DNA from: a virus
DNA length: 52,075 nt
Virus record (IMG/VR): IMGVR_UViG_3300006900_000001
Span: 1 to 52,075 of that record
Strand: one strand, 5' to 3'
Shown here: in pieces, positions 32,229-39,644 of the stretch
Position numbering within the stretch: position 1 is the first letter of the stretch
How the letters are laid out: the number at the start of each line of letters is the position of its first letter
Program-made: the position numbers and the translations under genes
Notes under the pieces: model-generated
The model's input: the letters and a program-made list of their open reading frames with translations, nothing else
What the model was told of the DNA's origin: nothing
Database searches by the model: none

Positions 32229-32660
32229 ATGAGTGACGATAAGAAAAAGGTAAAAGCCTCAGATGCTAGAAACGCTATGGCGGAGAGAAGAGCAGAGAGG
32301 CGCGAAAGCAGAAAAAACCTAACTAAATTCATGGTGTCTTCAAACCTGACACCAGAAATAAGCTCCTACAAGCAAGAGCTGGAGAAAGAGCTAATAGCTG
32401 CTAAGGCTAGCGCAAGAAAAGCAATCAATAATTTTCTTGAGATATCTAGGGAATTAGGCGATAATGAATATATGGATGGACGTATAGGAAAACTCGAAGG
32501 CCAGATGGAAGGTGTTATTAATCGCCTTAACCGAATTGAGGAAGATATTCGTGAAATCACCAAAAAAGTTGATAAACAGTTTATTTTTATGATTGCTGGT
32601 TTTATATCAACAATAGGCTTCCTGTTCCTTGTTATGGCCAAAGGCTTCGGTTGGATTTAG
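32229..32660 (+). CDS. Coiled-coil protein with C-terminal membrane anchor
   Basis: The 143-aa protein has a charged N-terminus (MAERRAERRESRKNLTKF), a long coiled coil (about 45-115, including GRIGKLEGQMEGVINRLNRI) and one C-terminal membrane segment (FIFMIAGFISTIGFLFLVMA). The layout resembles small tail-anchored phage proteins such as the XhlA type, but the place behind the repressor suggests a lysogeny function. Possibly acts with the lipoprotein. Confidence 0.7.
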   Translation: MSDDKKKVKASDARNAMAERRAERRESRKNLTKFMVSSNLTPEISSYKQELEKELIAAKASARKAINNFLEISRELGDNEYMDGRIGKLEGQMEGVINRLNRIEEDIREITKKVDKQFIFMIAGFISTIGFLFLVMAKGFGWI

Positions 32661-32761
32661 CCCTCATCCACCGGATAAACCCCGTCTTTCATTATATAAA
32701 GTGCCAACGCCACGATCAGCACGATAAACAGAATTCCCGATACTATTCCGTATATAAACAT
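32657..32761 (-). CDS. Small single-pass membrane peptide, 34 aa
   Basis: The product, MFIYGIVSGILFIVLIVALA then LYIMKDGVYPVDEG, is one membrane segment with a short tail. AAGGGG lies five bases before the ATG. It is antisense to and overlaps the end of the coiled-coil gene by four bases. Peptides of this shape occur in phages and in type I toxins; which one it is cannot be told. Confidence 0.45.
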   Translation of the reverse strand: MFIYGIVSGILFIVLIVALALYIMKDGVYPVDEG

Positions 32762-32878
32762 ATTTACCCCTTTTTGAATGACCCGATCCTGAAAATGTGA
32801 AGGTGTAAAAATCTGGACTCTCCAATTGTAGGAATGTAAGATAAGACCTTCGCAATCTTAAAATATAGGAGGCCTCTT

Positions 32879-32935
32879 ATGGGACACGTTATAGCCCGTT
32901 TGATAAGCTCTCCTATCTGGACGGTCATCAGGTAG
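32879..32935 (+). CDS. Possible 18-aa peptide with strong ribosome site
   Basis: MGHVIARLISSPIWTVIR follows AGGAGG at six-base spacing, and a stem (TAAGAT/ATCTTA) lies just upstream. The peptide is hydrophobic with arginines. It may be a leader or small toxin-like peptide, or chance. Confidence 0.3.
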   Translation: MGHVIARLISSPIWTVIR

Positions 32936-33029
32936 TAATGCTGGCAGGCGGCTAAATGGAGAGCGATTTAGGATATTTCATGTTTGGAACAACCAAAGCT
33001 GGACTAGGTCTGGCTCCATGGATTCCGAT

Positions 33030-33058
33030 ATTGGCTGTACTACCAGCCAATCCTTTTT
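33030..33058 (+). terminator. Terminator of the rightward repressor operon
   Basis: ATTGGCTG-tactac-CAGCCAAT, a perfect 8-bp stem, is followed by CCTTTTT. Confidence 0.75.
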
Positions 33059-33072
33059 AGGTCATGATCTAA

Positions 33073-33120
33073 GGGCAGGTTGCCGCCAAGAGGATAGCGC
33101 CTCACTGAAAGAACCTGCCC
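33073..33120. ncRNA. Structured stem-loop, candidate small RNA
   Basis: Perfect 9-bp arms GGGCAGGTT/AACCTGCCC enclose a second stem GAGG/CCTC (33090-33103). It has no T-run and lies between the repressor-operon terminator and PR. Confidence 0.35.
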
Positions 33121-33223
33121 GATATCCTTCCCTTCTTACATCCTTACAATTTTCAAGAACCATGAGTTTTTAACAACTCACACCCCTTTATAACCCGCAT
33201 TTTTCCTTGTGTCGAGAAATTTA

Positions 33224-33277
33224 TCTCTATTTGAGAACTTTTTTATTGACATTGAATTCTCTATTTGAGAGTATGTT
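33224..33277 (+). promoter_or_regulatory. PR: early rightward promoter with two operators
   Basis: TTGACA (33246-33251) and GAGTAT (33269-33274) are 17 bp apart. Operator TCTC-TATTT-GAGA (33258-33270) covers spacer and -10; a second identical operator (33224-33236) lies just upstream. Both match the PL operator. Confidence 0.8.
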
Positions 33278-33305
33278 TATAGCAAAACAAGAAAAGGACA
33301 TACAA

Positions 33306-33641
33306 ATGCTTACACATATAGAGACATCAGAAACCCGTTCCGGCGTTTCCATTAAATATAAAATCAAAAACACCCCCAAAGACACGACATACGAAGTTGC
33401 GGTTACTGAATATCTCGGCACTTATAACATTGCCGTTTATATGAATGACCAGTTCTGGATTGAAGAAGTTGAGATAGACAGTATCCCCGAGGGTCTGGCG
33501 GTTAAGGTCAGTGACGCTTGGATAGGTCTGGATATTATTTGCTCTAAGGCAATCTACAGATACGAAGACGACAAGCTTGAGTTCTTCAAGCCTGATACTT
33601 CCCCAGAGGTCTACGCCTCTTCAGTTACAGCGAGGTATTAA
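33306..33641 (+). CDS. Hypothetical protein, first gene of rightward early block
   Basis: The start is set at the ATG with AAAAGGACATACAA before it, giving 111 aa (MLTHIETSETRSG ...). A longer frame would run through PR. The protein is beta-rich and acidic (IAVYMNDQFWIEEVEIDSIP). It stands where cro is in lambdoid phages but has no visible helix-turn-helix. Function unknown. Confidence 0.65.
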   Translation: MLTHIETSETRSGVSIKYKIKNTPKDTTYEVAVTEYLGTYNIAVYMNDQFWIEEVEIDSIPEGLAVKVSDAWIGLDIICSKAIYRYEDDKLEFFKPDTSPEVYASSVTARY

Positions 33642-33643
33642 TC

Positions 33644-33739
33644 ATGGACGAGATATACCTCCTCGACGAGGACTTTGACGTGTCCGAATGGGATACACCC
33701 TACTCAGGAATAATTAACAACCAAATGGTGATGATATGA
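33644..33739 (+). CDS. Small acidic peptide, 31 aa
   Basis: MDEIYLLDEDFDVSEWDTPY continues for 11 residues and ends with an ATGA overlap into the next gene. It starts 2 bp after the preceding stop. The tight packing suggests real translation; role unknown. Confidence 0.5.
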   Translation: MDEIYLLDEDFDVSEWDTPYSGIINNQMVMI

Positions 33740-34062
33740 AACACATGAATGTAATGAAAGCAGAAGAGCTTATCAGCATTAACACGGAGCATCTAGTTGA
33801 TGCGATATTGTTTGAGGCCAAGGAAAAGGGTCTTACGCATAACATAGCCGAGATTAACAAGCTCATCAGAAGGTCAAATGACGAATTTAAGCAAAACATA
33901 GCCAAGAACTGCACAGATATACTTGCTAGGTATCAGGGAGAAATCCCTTCCCCTGTGGAAACTAAGGGGGAGCAATCCCCCGCTTTTTTCGCAAGCATTT
34001 TGGTGGTGGCCATGGTTATCGCCTTTGTCTTCGGAGCAGTCCTTTTTGGAGGTGCGGCATGA
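33736..34062 (+). CDS. Hypothetical protein with C-terminal membrane segment
   Basis: The 108-aa protein has a helical N-terminal domain (AEELISINTEHLVDAILFEA) and a C-terminal hydrophobic segment (ASILVVAMVIAFVFGAVLFG). It is coupled to both neighbours by ATGA overlaps. Function unknown. Confidence 0.6.
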   Translation: MKHMNVMKAEELISINTEHLVDAILFEAKEKGLTHNIAEINKLIRRSNDEFKQNIAKNCTDILARYQGEIPSPVETKGEQSPAFFASILVVAMVIAFVFGAVLFGGAA

Positions 34063-34268
34063 AACCCTTAGATTTCAGTCCTAACGCTCAACAGATACCT
34101 ATACGTATCTCCCCTTCTGTATCCGACCAGATAGAAAAGGCCAGAACATGTATTTTATCGGTGGATGTGGCTGTGGGAAGCGGAACGCATTTAACCGAAC
34201 GCGATAAAACACAGCTCGAACTACTCATTAAACAAGCAGAAATATTACTTATGGAGGCAGACCTATGA
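34059..34268 (+). CDS. Small hypothetical protein, 69 aa
   Basis: A soluble product with IPIRISPSVSDQIEKARTCI and a C-terminal helix (KTQLELLIKQAEILLMEADL). It overlaps the annealing-protein gene by ATGA. Not recognised. Confidence 0.6.
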   Translation: MKPLDFSPNAQQIPIRISPSVSDQIEKARTCILSVDVAVGSGTHLTERDKTQLELLIKQAEILLMEADL

Positions 34269-34927
34269 ACCTCGAAGATTTAAGAAAACCATTTCCGACT
34301 GAAAAGATATCTTGGCGTGTCGGTGCCATGACAAAGGACAAGACAAAATGTATTGCGCTTGCCTATATAGACGCGCGTGATGTCATGGAAAGATTGGACG
34401 AAGTTTGTGGCGTTGGTGGCTGGCAATCAACGCATCCTCACGCACACGGAAAAACATCCTGTAAAATCGGAATTAAGGTCGGTGACGACTGGGTGTGGAA
34501 AGAAAACGGTGCAGGTGACACTCAGGTTGAGGCCGATAAAGGCGCATTCTCTGATGCTTTCAAGCGAGCAGGTGTGATGTGGGGGATAGGACGTTATTTA
34601 TACGATATGCCTAACGTGTGGGTGGAGCTTGACCAGTATAAGAAGATTAAGCCAGCTGAAATCACAAAGCTTAACAAAGCACATGACCAGTTAGCCAAAG
34701 GGCAAGTACCTGTAATTCAAGAGTCAAAAAAGGATTTCACAGCAGAAGAAACCAAAACCATGCGTGACCGCATTAAGTCTTGTTCTTCTCCAGAGGACTT
34801 TGAGTCAATCAAGCAAGAACTGGCAGACGAAAAGCACCGTATGACCGAACAGCAAATCAAGCACCTAGGCGCTGAGTACACGGAACACCTAAAGAAAACC
34901 AAAAACCCCGATGGAGAAGCGGCATGA
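34265..34927 (+). CDS. Rad52-type single-strand annealing protein
   Basis: The N-terminal 125 residues match the Rad52/Rad22 family: LRKPFPTEKISWRVGAMTKD, CIALAYIDARDVMERLDEVC, the beta-hairpin CKIGIKV and ADKGAFSDAFKRAGVMWGIG. The C-terminal part is variable and helical. It should anneal complementary strands in phage recombination, together with the exonuclease and SSB encoded directly downstream. Length 220 aa. Confidence 0.88.
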   Translation: MNLEDLRKPFPTEKISWRVGAMTKDKTKCIALAYIDARDVMERLDEVCGVGGWQSTHPHAHGKTSCKIGIKVGDDWVWKENGAGDTQVEADKGAFSDAFKRAGVMWGIGRYLYDMPNVWVELDQYKKIKPAEITKLNKAHDQLAKGQVPVIQESKKDFTAEETKTMRDRIKSCSSPEDFESIKQELADEKHRMTEQQIKHLGAEYTEHLKKTKNPDGEAA

Positions 34928-35643
34928 ATCTAAGAGTATCAGCATCACAAATAAACGTATTTCTTAATGAGCCTGCGATATGGGTTCTAAACAAGAGGTT
35001 TAAAGTATATGGAGAAATGGGACCTGAGGCAAAGCTAGGTATAGCAGTTGAGAAAGGTCTGGAATCTGTTTTGTTTAACGACTTCACTTTTGATGCCGCT
35101 TTAGCGTGGGCTTATGACGTATTCGATAAGGATACAATCAACATGGCTGACAGAGAGAATGTGTCAGAGTGCCGGTCAAGAATATCTCCTATGCTGGAGG
35201 AGGCAGTTAATGTCTTTCTTAATCTTGGTGAGCCTTTGGGATCCCAGATTGAAGTAACAGGACAAATCGAGGGTGTTGATGTCCTTGGCTTTGCTGACTT
35301 TGATTATGGGGATTTCTACATTGATCTAAAGACTTCGCGTCGCTGCCCCTCATCTGCTGACACTTTATCGAGCGAGCATTTAAGACAGCTTACCATTTAC
35401 AAAATTCTAACCGGAAAGACCCAAAAGATTGCCTATTTCACAGGCAAAAAGAGCAATGTGTTTGAGCCGTCCGAAAGGCAGTTCAAGATTGCCGAATTTG
35501 AAATCAGAAACGCCATAAGGGCAATGAAACACCTATGGGAAATGACTGAGGAAGACATGGTTACACTATGCCCTCCCCGCGCCATGGGTTCGTTCTGGTG
35601 GGACGACATTACAATCAAAGAAGCTAACAGAATATGGAGATAG
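34924..35643 (+). CDS. PD-(D/E)XK exonuclease
   Basis: The N-terminal [20 protein letters not shown] and the catalytic block [19 protein letters not shown] (about 121-139, D and D-L-K) with following [12 protein letters not shown] match Cas4/RecB-like nucleases. The 239-aa protein is the likely 5'-3' exonuclease partner of the annealing protein, with which it overlaps by 4 bp. Confidence 0.85.
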   Translation: MNLRVSASQINVFLNEPAIWVLNKRFKVYGEMGPEAKLGIAVEKGLESVLFNDFTFDAALAWAYDVFDKDTINMADRENVSECRSRISPMLEEAVNVFLNLGEPLGSQIEVTGQIEGVDVLGFADFDYGDFYIDLKTSRRCPSSADTLSSEHLRQLTIYKILTGKTQKIAYFTGKKSNVFEPSERQFKIAEFEIRNAIRAMKHLWEMTEEDMVTLCPPRAMGSFWWDDITIKEANRIWR

Positions 35644-35645
35644 AA

Positions 35646-36080
35646 ATGACTGGAAGCGTGAATAAAGTAACTTTAATCGGAAACTTGGGAAATGACCCCG
35701 AAATCCGGACAATGCAAAGCGGCGATAAGGTTTGCAACCTGTCTATTGCCACCTCGGAAAGCTGGAAGGATAAAGCAACCGGTGAGCGCAAGGACAAAAC
35801 CGAGTGGCACCGCGTGGTAATTTTCAATCAGGGCTTAATGGGAGTTTGCGAAAAGTACCTTTCCAAGGGTTCAAAGGTTTACATCGAAGGTCAACTGGAA
35901 ACCCGCTCATGGGAACAGGACGGACAAAAGAAATACACGACTGAGGTCGTCTTACGTCCTTATCGCGGTGAACTGACGATGCTGGACGGCAAGAAAGACG
36001 CGCAACCTTCACAGCATGACCAGGATAAGGCGAACGGCTATCAGCCTCAAGATAGTCTAGAGGATGAAATACCGTTCTGA
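35646..36080 (+). CDS. ssb: Single-stranded DNA-binding protein
   Basis: The OB-fold starts [20 protein letters not shown] and includes [13 protein letters not shown], and the protein ends in the canonical acidic tip DEIPF used to recruit partner proteins. The start is the second ATG, with GGAG eight bases upstream, giving 144 aa. An in-frame ATG lies four codons earlier. Its stop overlaps the next start. Confidence 0.93.
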   Translation: MTGSVNKVTLIGNLGNDPEIRTMQSGDKVCNLSIATSESWKDKATGERKDKTEWHRVVIFNQGLMGVCEKYLSKGSKVYIEGQLETRSWEQDGQKKYTTEVVLRPYRGELTMLDGKKDAQPSQHDQDKANGYQPQDSLEDEIPF

Positions 36081-36370
36081 TGATCCGCTCCCCTAAACAC
36101 CTCAAGTTTATCCGTTCTCTCCCCTGTGTCAGATGCAGGCATGGTGAAACCCAAGCGGCGCATATCCGCAAAGGCACGGGCGGGGGAAAGGCGATAAAGC
36201 CGAGTGATAAGTTTACCGTTCCGTTATGTCACTCATGCCATGACACACAACATAACCGAGGCGAGGTGAGTTTCTGGGGTGATGTGGAGAGAGCAGTAAA
36301 GCTTGCCGAGGACTTATACGCGGTAAGCGGAAACTGGGAAAAGGCTTGCGGCCTAATAGTGAGATTCTAA
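36080..36370 (+). CDS. DUF968-like HNH/zinc-finger putative nuclease
   Basis: The 96-aa protein has PCVRCRHGETQAAHIRKGTG and KFTVPLCHSCHDTQHNRGEV, that is paired CxxC motifs with the AAHI and H-x3-H of the HNH-like DUF968 family found in phage recombination regions. It likely cuts or binds DNA. It overlaps SSB (TGATG) and NinB (TAATG). Confidence 0.8.
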   Translation: MIRSPKHLKFIRSLPCVRCRHGETQAAHIRKGTGGGKAIKPSDKFTVPLCHSCHDTQHNRGEVSFWGDVERAVKLAEDLYAVSGNWEKACGLIVRF

Positions 36371-36798
36371 TGAGATTTATAATTACAGATAAAGACCCGT
36401 CACGGATGACCAAGTGTATACACCATCTTTCTGCTTTGCCAACGATGAAGGATTGGCAAGTGGATATAAAGGAGTACACCCCGAACAGGTCAAATGCTCA
36501 AAATAACACCTACTGGATGTGGCTAGGTGAGCTGGCAAAGTTCATGGGTGAGAGCAAGGACGAACTTCACGATAAATTCGCTCTAAAGCTTATCGGGTTT
36601 GAGGAAAAGGAAATTGCTTACAGGGATGCGGAAGGAAATGTCCAGACCTTCACTAAACGCAACCCGAAAAGCACAAAGTCATTAACAGTAAAGGAGTTCT
36701 CGGAGTATCTGGCACAGGTGGAGATTACAATATTACAGGCGTTTCCTGATTTTAAGCTCCCCTACCCGGATGATTATAAGTACGCCCTGAATGGTTAA
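36370..36798 (+). CDS. NinB-like recombination protein
   Basis: The 142-aa protein shows the NinB pattern: WQVDIKEYTPNRSNAQNNTY then WMWLGELAKFMGESKDELHD. Lambda NinB (Orf) binds single-stranded DNA and helps load recombinases. The start is chosen at the ATG overlapping the upstream stop. It ends the recombination gene cluster before a 266-bp structured gap. Confidence 0.85.
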   Translation: MRFIITDKDPSRMTKCIHHLSALPTMKDWQVDIKEYTPNRSNAQNNTYWMWLGELAKFMGESKDELHDKFALKLIGFEEKEIAYRDAEGNVQTFTKRNPKSTKSLTVKEFSEYLAQVEITILQAFPDFKLPYPDDYKYALNG

Positions 36799-37064
36799 TC
36801 AGTGAGGCCTTCCTCCTTATTGTTTTGCTGCATTTGTAGTGAAGGTCTCTCTTGTTAACCCCTCTCTGTGGTCACTGTGGTGTAGCGTTGCAGTGACCAC
36901 ATGGACGGGCGGCGTGGAAGGACACGTACGGAATTAGGCTAGTCGCGCTAGTACGTTTCAGCCGATCAGACTATAGCGGGTAGCACCCTGAAAGCTGATT
37001 TAAACAAACGCAGGCAGCAGGTATCAAGCCCTGCCCCGTCCAACTAACAACGAAAGGAAATGTG
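36799..37064 (+). ncRNA. Gap with three strong stem-loops, candidate structured RNA
   Basis: No gene is seen. A perfect 10-bp stem GTGGTCACTG/CAGTGACCAC lies at 36868-36900, a second with ACGTAC/GTACGT at 36924-36956, and a third with TCAGC/GCTGA enclosing GGG/CCC at 36958-36998. The tail before the next gene carries its ribosome site (AAAGGA). Confidence 0.4.
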
Positions 37065-37559
37065 ATGGAAGAGTTTATAAAGGAATATTTTGATCAGGAT
37101 AATGCTTGTACGGCTTATCCAATATATTTCCAGATACAAGACATAGAGTGGGTTTCAAGTTATCACTTTGAAGACGGAGAAAGATACTCTTTCGTGTATG
37201 ACGGAGAGATTGTGGCTCAAGAAGAAACTCTTGAAGAATTATTTAAGGAGATCAGGGAGAGCTGCCATGACTGTGAATTGGATTTCTCTTCAGTCTTAGA
37301 TGAAAACTGGATAAGCGAAGCTACCTGCCAAGCATTCTGCGAAGATAACGATTACTGCAACGGCATTTTTGCTGAAAAGAAACATTATAAATATTGCCAG
37401 ATGTTCCTTCTGAAATCCGAGGCAGAATCCCACCTAAAAGATAATCACTATCATTACAGCAAGGAAGCCAAGGTCTATTGCCAACACGCTTGGCGCGATC
37501 CTAGACAGGAGAAATTTTTGAAAGACTTGCACGCTTTTCTTGTTAAGGAGGCAGCATGA
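37065..37559 (+). CDS. Hypothetical cysteine-rich phage protein
   Basis: The 164-aa acidic protein contains CHDCELDFSS, CQAFCEDNDYCNGIF and CQMFLLKSEAESHLKDNHYH, with cysteine and histidine pairs that could bind metal. The ATG is taken over a GTG one codon upstream; AAAGGA precedes. It is not recognised. A 12-codon frame (MTHPTNPPRKER) overlaps its stop and the next start. Confidence 0.65.
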   Translation: MEEFIKEYFDQDNACTAYPIYFQIQDIEWVSSYHFEDGERYSFVYDGEIVAQEETLEELFKEIRESCHDCELDFSSVLDENWISEATCQAFCEDNDYCNGIFAEKKHYKYCQMFLLKSEAESHLKDNHYHYSKEAKVYCQHAWRDPRQEKFLKDLHAFLVKEAA

Positions 37560-37590
37560 CCCACCCAACCAATCCACCGAGAAAGGAAAG

Positions 37591-38505
37591 ATGATGGAAG
37601 ACGTATTTGATAAAGAAATAAAAGACTTAATAAAGCTAGCAACAACTGACTTTGACAAGTTCTATAAGGAGACAGAAAAGAAATCAAAAAGCTCTGGATA
37701 CTCCAGCACAGCGGCATCGTGTGGAGACTACAGCACAGCGGCATCGTGTGGAGACTACAGCACAGCGGCATCGAGTGGATACTCCAGCAAAGCGGCATCG
37801 AGTGGATACTCCAGCAAAGCGGCATCGAGTGGATACTCCAGCAAAGCGGCATCGAGTGGAAACTCCAGCAAAGCGGCATCGAGTGGAGACTACAGCAAAG
37901 CTTCTTGTGAAGGTGAAAATGCCGCTTGTTCTGCTTTGGGGTATAGAGCAGCCGTGAAAGGCGAATTGGGGAACTTGCTAATGGCGTCTGAGTATAAAAA
38001 GGAAAAAGGCAAACTTATTCCGGTTGGTGGCAAGGCTGATATTGTAGATGGAAAGACTTTAAAGCCTGATTGCTGGTATATTGTTGAAGGTGCAGAATGG
38101 GTGGAAGTTGACTTCACGGATGGTTTATTTCACCGCGTCGTCTCTACACGAGGCAATGTAAAGCGGCTTAAAGACGACAACGATAATCAGGTCTATCTGG
38201 TCACAGACGGCGATAAGTCTGCACATGGCAAAACTATCAAAGAAGCTCGTGAAAACCTTAAGTATAAAATCGGCAATAGAGACAAGAGCCAATATGAAAA
38301 AATCAAAGTCACAGACAGTTTTCCAGTTACCGACTTCATAGAAATGTACCGCGTGATTACTGGTGCTTGCGAATACGGTGTTAGGTCATTCATTGAAAGC
38401 CAGCCAAAGGTAAAGAAGAAATATACTGTTCAGGAAATTATAGACCTGACATCCGGTCACTACGGGCATAACGAGTTTAAACAGTTCTTTAGCGAGGCCA
38501 CATGA
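37591..38505 (+). CDS. Repeat-containing protein with AASSG beta-roll-like repeats and DUF7666-like C-terminus
   Basis: After about 35 N-terminal residues come eight 9-residue repeats (GYSSKAASS, GDYSTAASC and variants), then ALGYRAAVKGELGNLLMASE and a C-terminal 150 residues with WYIVEGAEWVEVDFTDG typical of a family found in phages and labelled DUF7666. Repeats of this kind fold as a beta roll or solenoid in related proteins. Start at the first of two ATGs after AAAGGAAAG; 304 aa. Function unknown; DNA mimicry or scaffolding are possible. Confidence 0.7.
   Translation: MMEDVFDKEIKDLIKLATTDFDKFYKETEKKSKSSGYSSTAASCGDYSTAASCGDYSTAASSGYSSKAASSGYSSKAASSGYSSKAASSGNSSKAASSGDYSKASCEGENAACSALGYRAAVKGELGNLLMASEYKKEKGKLIPVGGKADIVDGKTLKPDCWYIVEGAEWVEVDFTDGLFHRVVSTRGNVKRLKDDNDNQVYLVTDGDKSAHGKTIKEARENLKYKIGNRDKSQYEKIKVTDSFPVTDFIEMYRVITGACEYGVRSFIESQPKVKKKYTVQEIIDLTSGHYGHNEFKQFFSEAT
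37696..37911 (+). repeat. Eight 27-bp tandem repeats
   Basis: Units start every 27 bp from 37696. Units 4, 5 and 6 (37777-37857) are identical (GGATACTCCAGCAAAGCGGC and seven more bases); the last unit is degenerate. They encode the 9-aa repeats. Copy number could change by slippage without shifting the frame. Confidence 0.92.
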
Positions 38506-38798
38506 CCCACCCGACACAGAAAGACTTTGAGGATGCTAGGCGGCTATTGAACGATCCCGATTTAGCATGGGAAGACTGGGTTACCGAACACAGCGATGCA
38601 ACAATATTCGCCCTGCGTTTCACCGCCAAGATGATGGGTGAGCCTAGTGAGGGGATGGTTGAGGCTTATTTTAACTTTAAAAGTCCGGGAGGATTAACTC
38701 CAGAACAAGAAACAGCGAAAGAATGGATGGCTATGCGCGACCAAGCCATAAAGGAGATTGAAGATGAAAACCAACCCCCGAAAGATGAGGTGGAGTGA
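38502..38798 (+). CDS. Small acidic hypothetical protein, 98 aa
   Basis: The product begins MTHPTQKDFEDARRLLNDPD and is soluble and helical (ATIFALRFTAKMMGEPSEGM). It is coupled by ATGA to the repeat-protein gene and to the next small gene. Not recognised. Confidence 0.6.
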   Translation: MTHPTQKDFEDARRLLNDPDLAWEDWVTEHSDATIFALRFTAKMMGEPSEGMVEAYFNFKSPGGLTPEQETAKEWMAMRDQAIKEIEDENQPPKDEVE

Positions 38799-38923
38799 TG
38801 TTGAGTAACCACGAACAACAAAGGCTATTCGAATTGCAGGAATGGCTTGTTACATCGAGCGGTGCCGTATCACCAACAGTTTACGAAGATATAGCACGAC
38901 TAGAAAGCAAGCGAGGAAAATGA
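38798..38923 (+). CDS. Small hypothetical protein, 41 aa
   Basis: MLSNHEQQRLFELQEWLVTS continues to ARLESKRGK. It starts in the TGATG overlap of the preceding stop and ends in an ATGA overlap with the next gene. The helical composition and overlaps suggest it is real. Confidence 0.55.
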   Translation: MLSNHEQQRLFELQEWLVTSSGAVSPTVYEDIARLESKRGK

Positions 38924-39216
38924 TGGGTGAAATAGATTTAAAAACATTCTTATGGAATATGTTCGGTTGGCATGACAGCGAAAGCGGTTATGGGGCAAGC
39001 TACCCAAGAAGCAGAGATATATCGTCATTCTTTCAGGGGAGAATAGGTCAAGTTCCAGATGGTAATGCAATACAATTTTCTAACATAACCAAAAAAGAGG
39101 TAGTCCGTGAAAACCTCATTAAACAATTCTCTCTATTGCGCGATGACTTTGCGCAAATCGTAAAGCAGATGGATGAAGTTATTGAAAACACTAAGGAGCA
39201 AACAAATGACCAGTAA
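38920..39216 (+). CDS. Hypothetical protein, 98 aa
   Basis: The start is set at MMGEIDLKTFLWNMFGWHDS with GAGGAAA upstream, which fits better than a longer frame. The C-terminal half is a helix (LRDDFAQIVKQMDEVIENTK). It overlaps the next gene by 11 bp. Function unknown. Confidence 0.6.
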   Translation: MMGEIDLKTFLWNMFGWHDSESGYGASYPRSRDISSFFQGRIGQVPDGNAIQFSNITKKEVVRENLIKQFSLLRDDFAQIVKQMDEVIENTKEQTNDQ

Positions 39217-39397
39217 TGAAATAGACGAAGAAGAAGTAAAAGCATACGGAAACTTAGTTCTGAAAAAGATGGGGGAATTTGAAACCTTTGGTTCTATGAG
39301 AGAATTGGTGGATAATGTTGGAGTTACATTCAATGACAAAAACGGAAAGCAATGGACAATTAGAGTTTATGAAGGAAACCCAGACGATGACCAGTAA
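39206..39397 (+). CDS. Small hypothetical protein, 63 aa
   Basis: The product MTSNEIDEEEVKAYGNLVLK continues with VGVTFNDKNGKQWTIRVYEG. AAGGAG lies seven bases before the ATG. It shares its N-terminal dipeptide codons ATGACCAGTAA with the next gene start, which hints at local duplication. Not recognised. Confidence 0.6.
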   Translation: MTSNEIDEEEVKAYGNLVLKKMGEFETFGSMRELVDNVGVTFNDKNGKQWTIRVYEGNPDDDQ

Positions 39398-39644
39398 ACA
39401 AGAGGCTTTGGAGGCTTTGGATAAAATAGCTAAGGCAGCTTATGACGGCAATATGTCAGCCAGCCGCTCTGTGCGTTTAACGGATACGATACGTCAACAC
39501 ATAGAACAGCCTGATATTGATTTGGAGGGGATGATGCTTAACCCGAAAGACATTGAGGGGGTTGAGGACACATGGGAGGCATACGATAAAGGCTACAACC
39601 AAGCCCTCAAAGACGTTAAAGAAAAAATAGGAGGTGGGGAGTGA
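39387..39644 (+). CDS. Small hypothetical protein, 85 aa
   Basis: The start is set at MTSKQEALEALDKIAKAAYD; longer frames lack a ribosome site. The protein is helical and contains DTWEAYDKGYNQALKDVKEK at its end, a pattern seen in phage accessory proteins. It overlaps the next gene by GTGA. Confidence 0.6.
   Translation: MTSKQEALEALDKIAKAAYDGNMSASRSVRLTDTIRQHIEQPDIDLEGMMLNPKDIEGVEDTWEAYDKGYNQALKDVKEKIGGGE

Larger units (their letters stand above)
32762..33223. other. Region after immunity genes: mini-ORFs, terminator, stem-loop
   Basis: No ordinary gene is seen. There is an 18-codon frame with perfect AGGAGG (32879-32935), a 34-codon frame (32956-33060), a rightward terminator (33030-33058) and a two-tier stem-loop (33073-33120). 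Confidence 0.5.

Noticed and set aside
32956-33060. 34-aa frame MESDLGYFMFGTT...
   Set aside because: Its end coincides with the terminator stem and its ribosome site is weak.
33306-33641. Cro-like repressor
   Set aside because: The gene is at the place of cro but has no helix-turn-helix pattern, so no Cro function is claimed.
37696-37911. Possible CRISPR array
   Set aside because: Repeats are head to tail without unique spacers, and no cas genes are present.
37475-37957. Long open frames on both strands across the 27-bp repeats
   Set aside because: A 27-bp unit without stops keeps several frames open at once. Only the frame at 37591 has a ribosome site and a conserved C-terminal domain.
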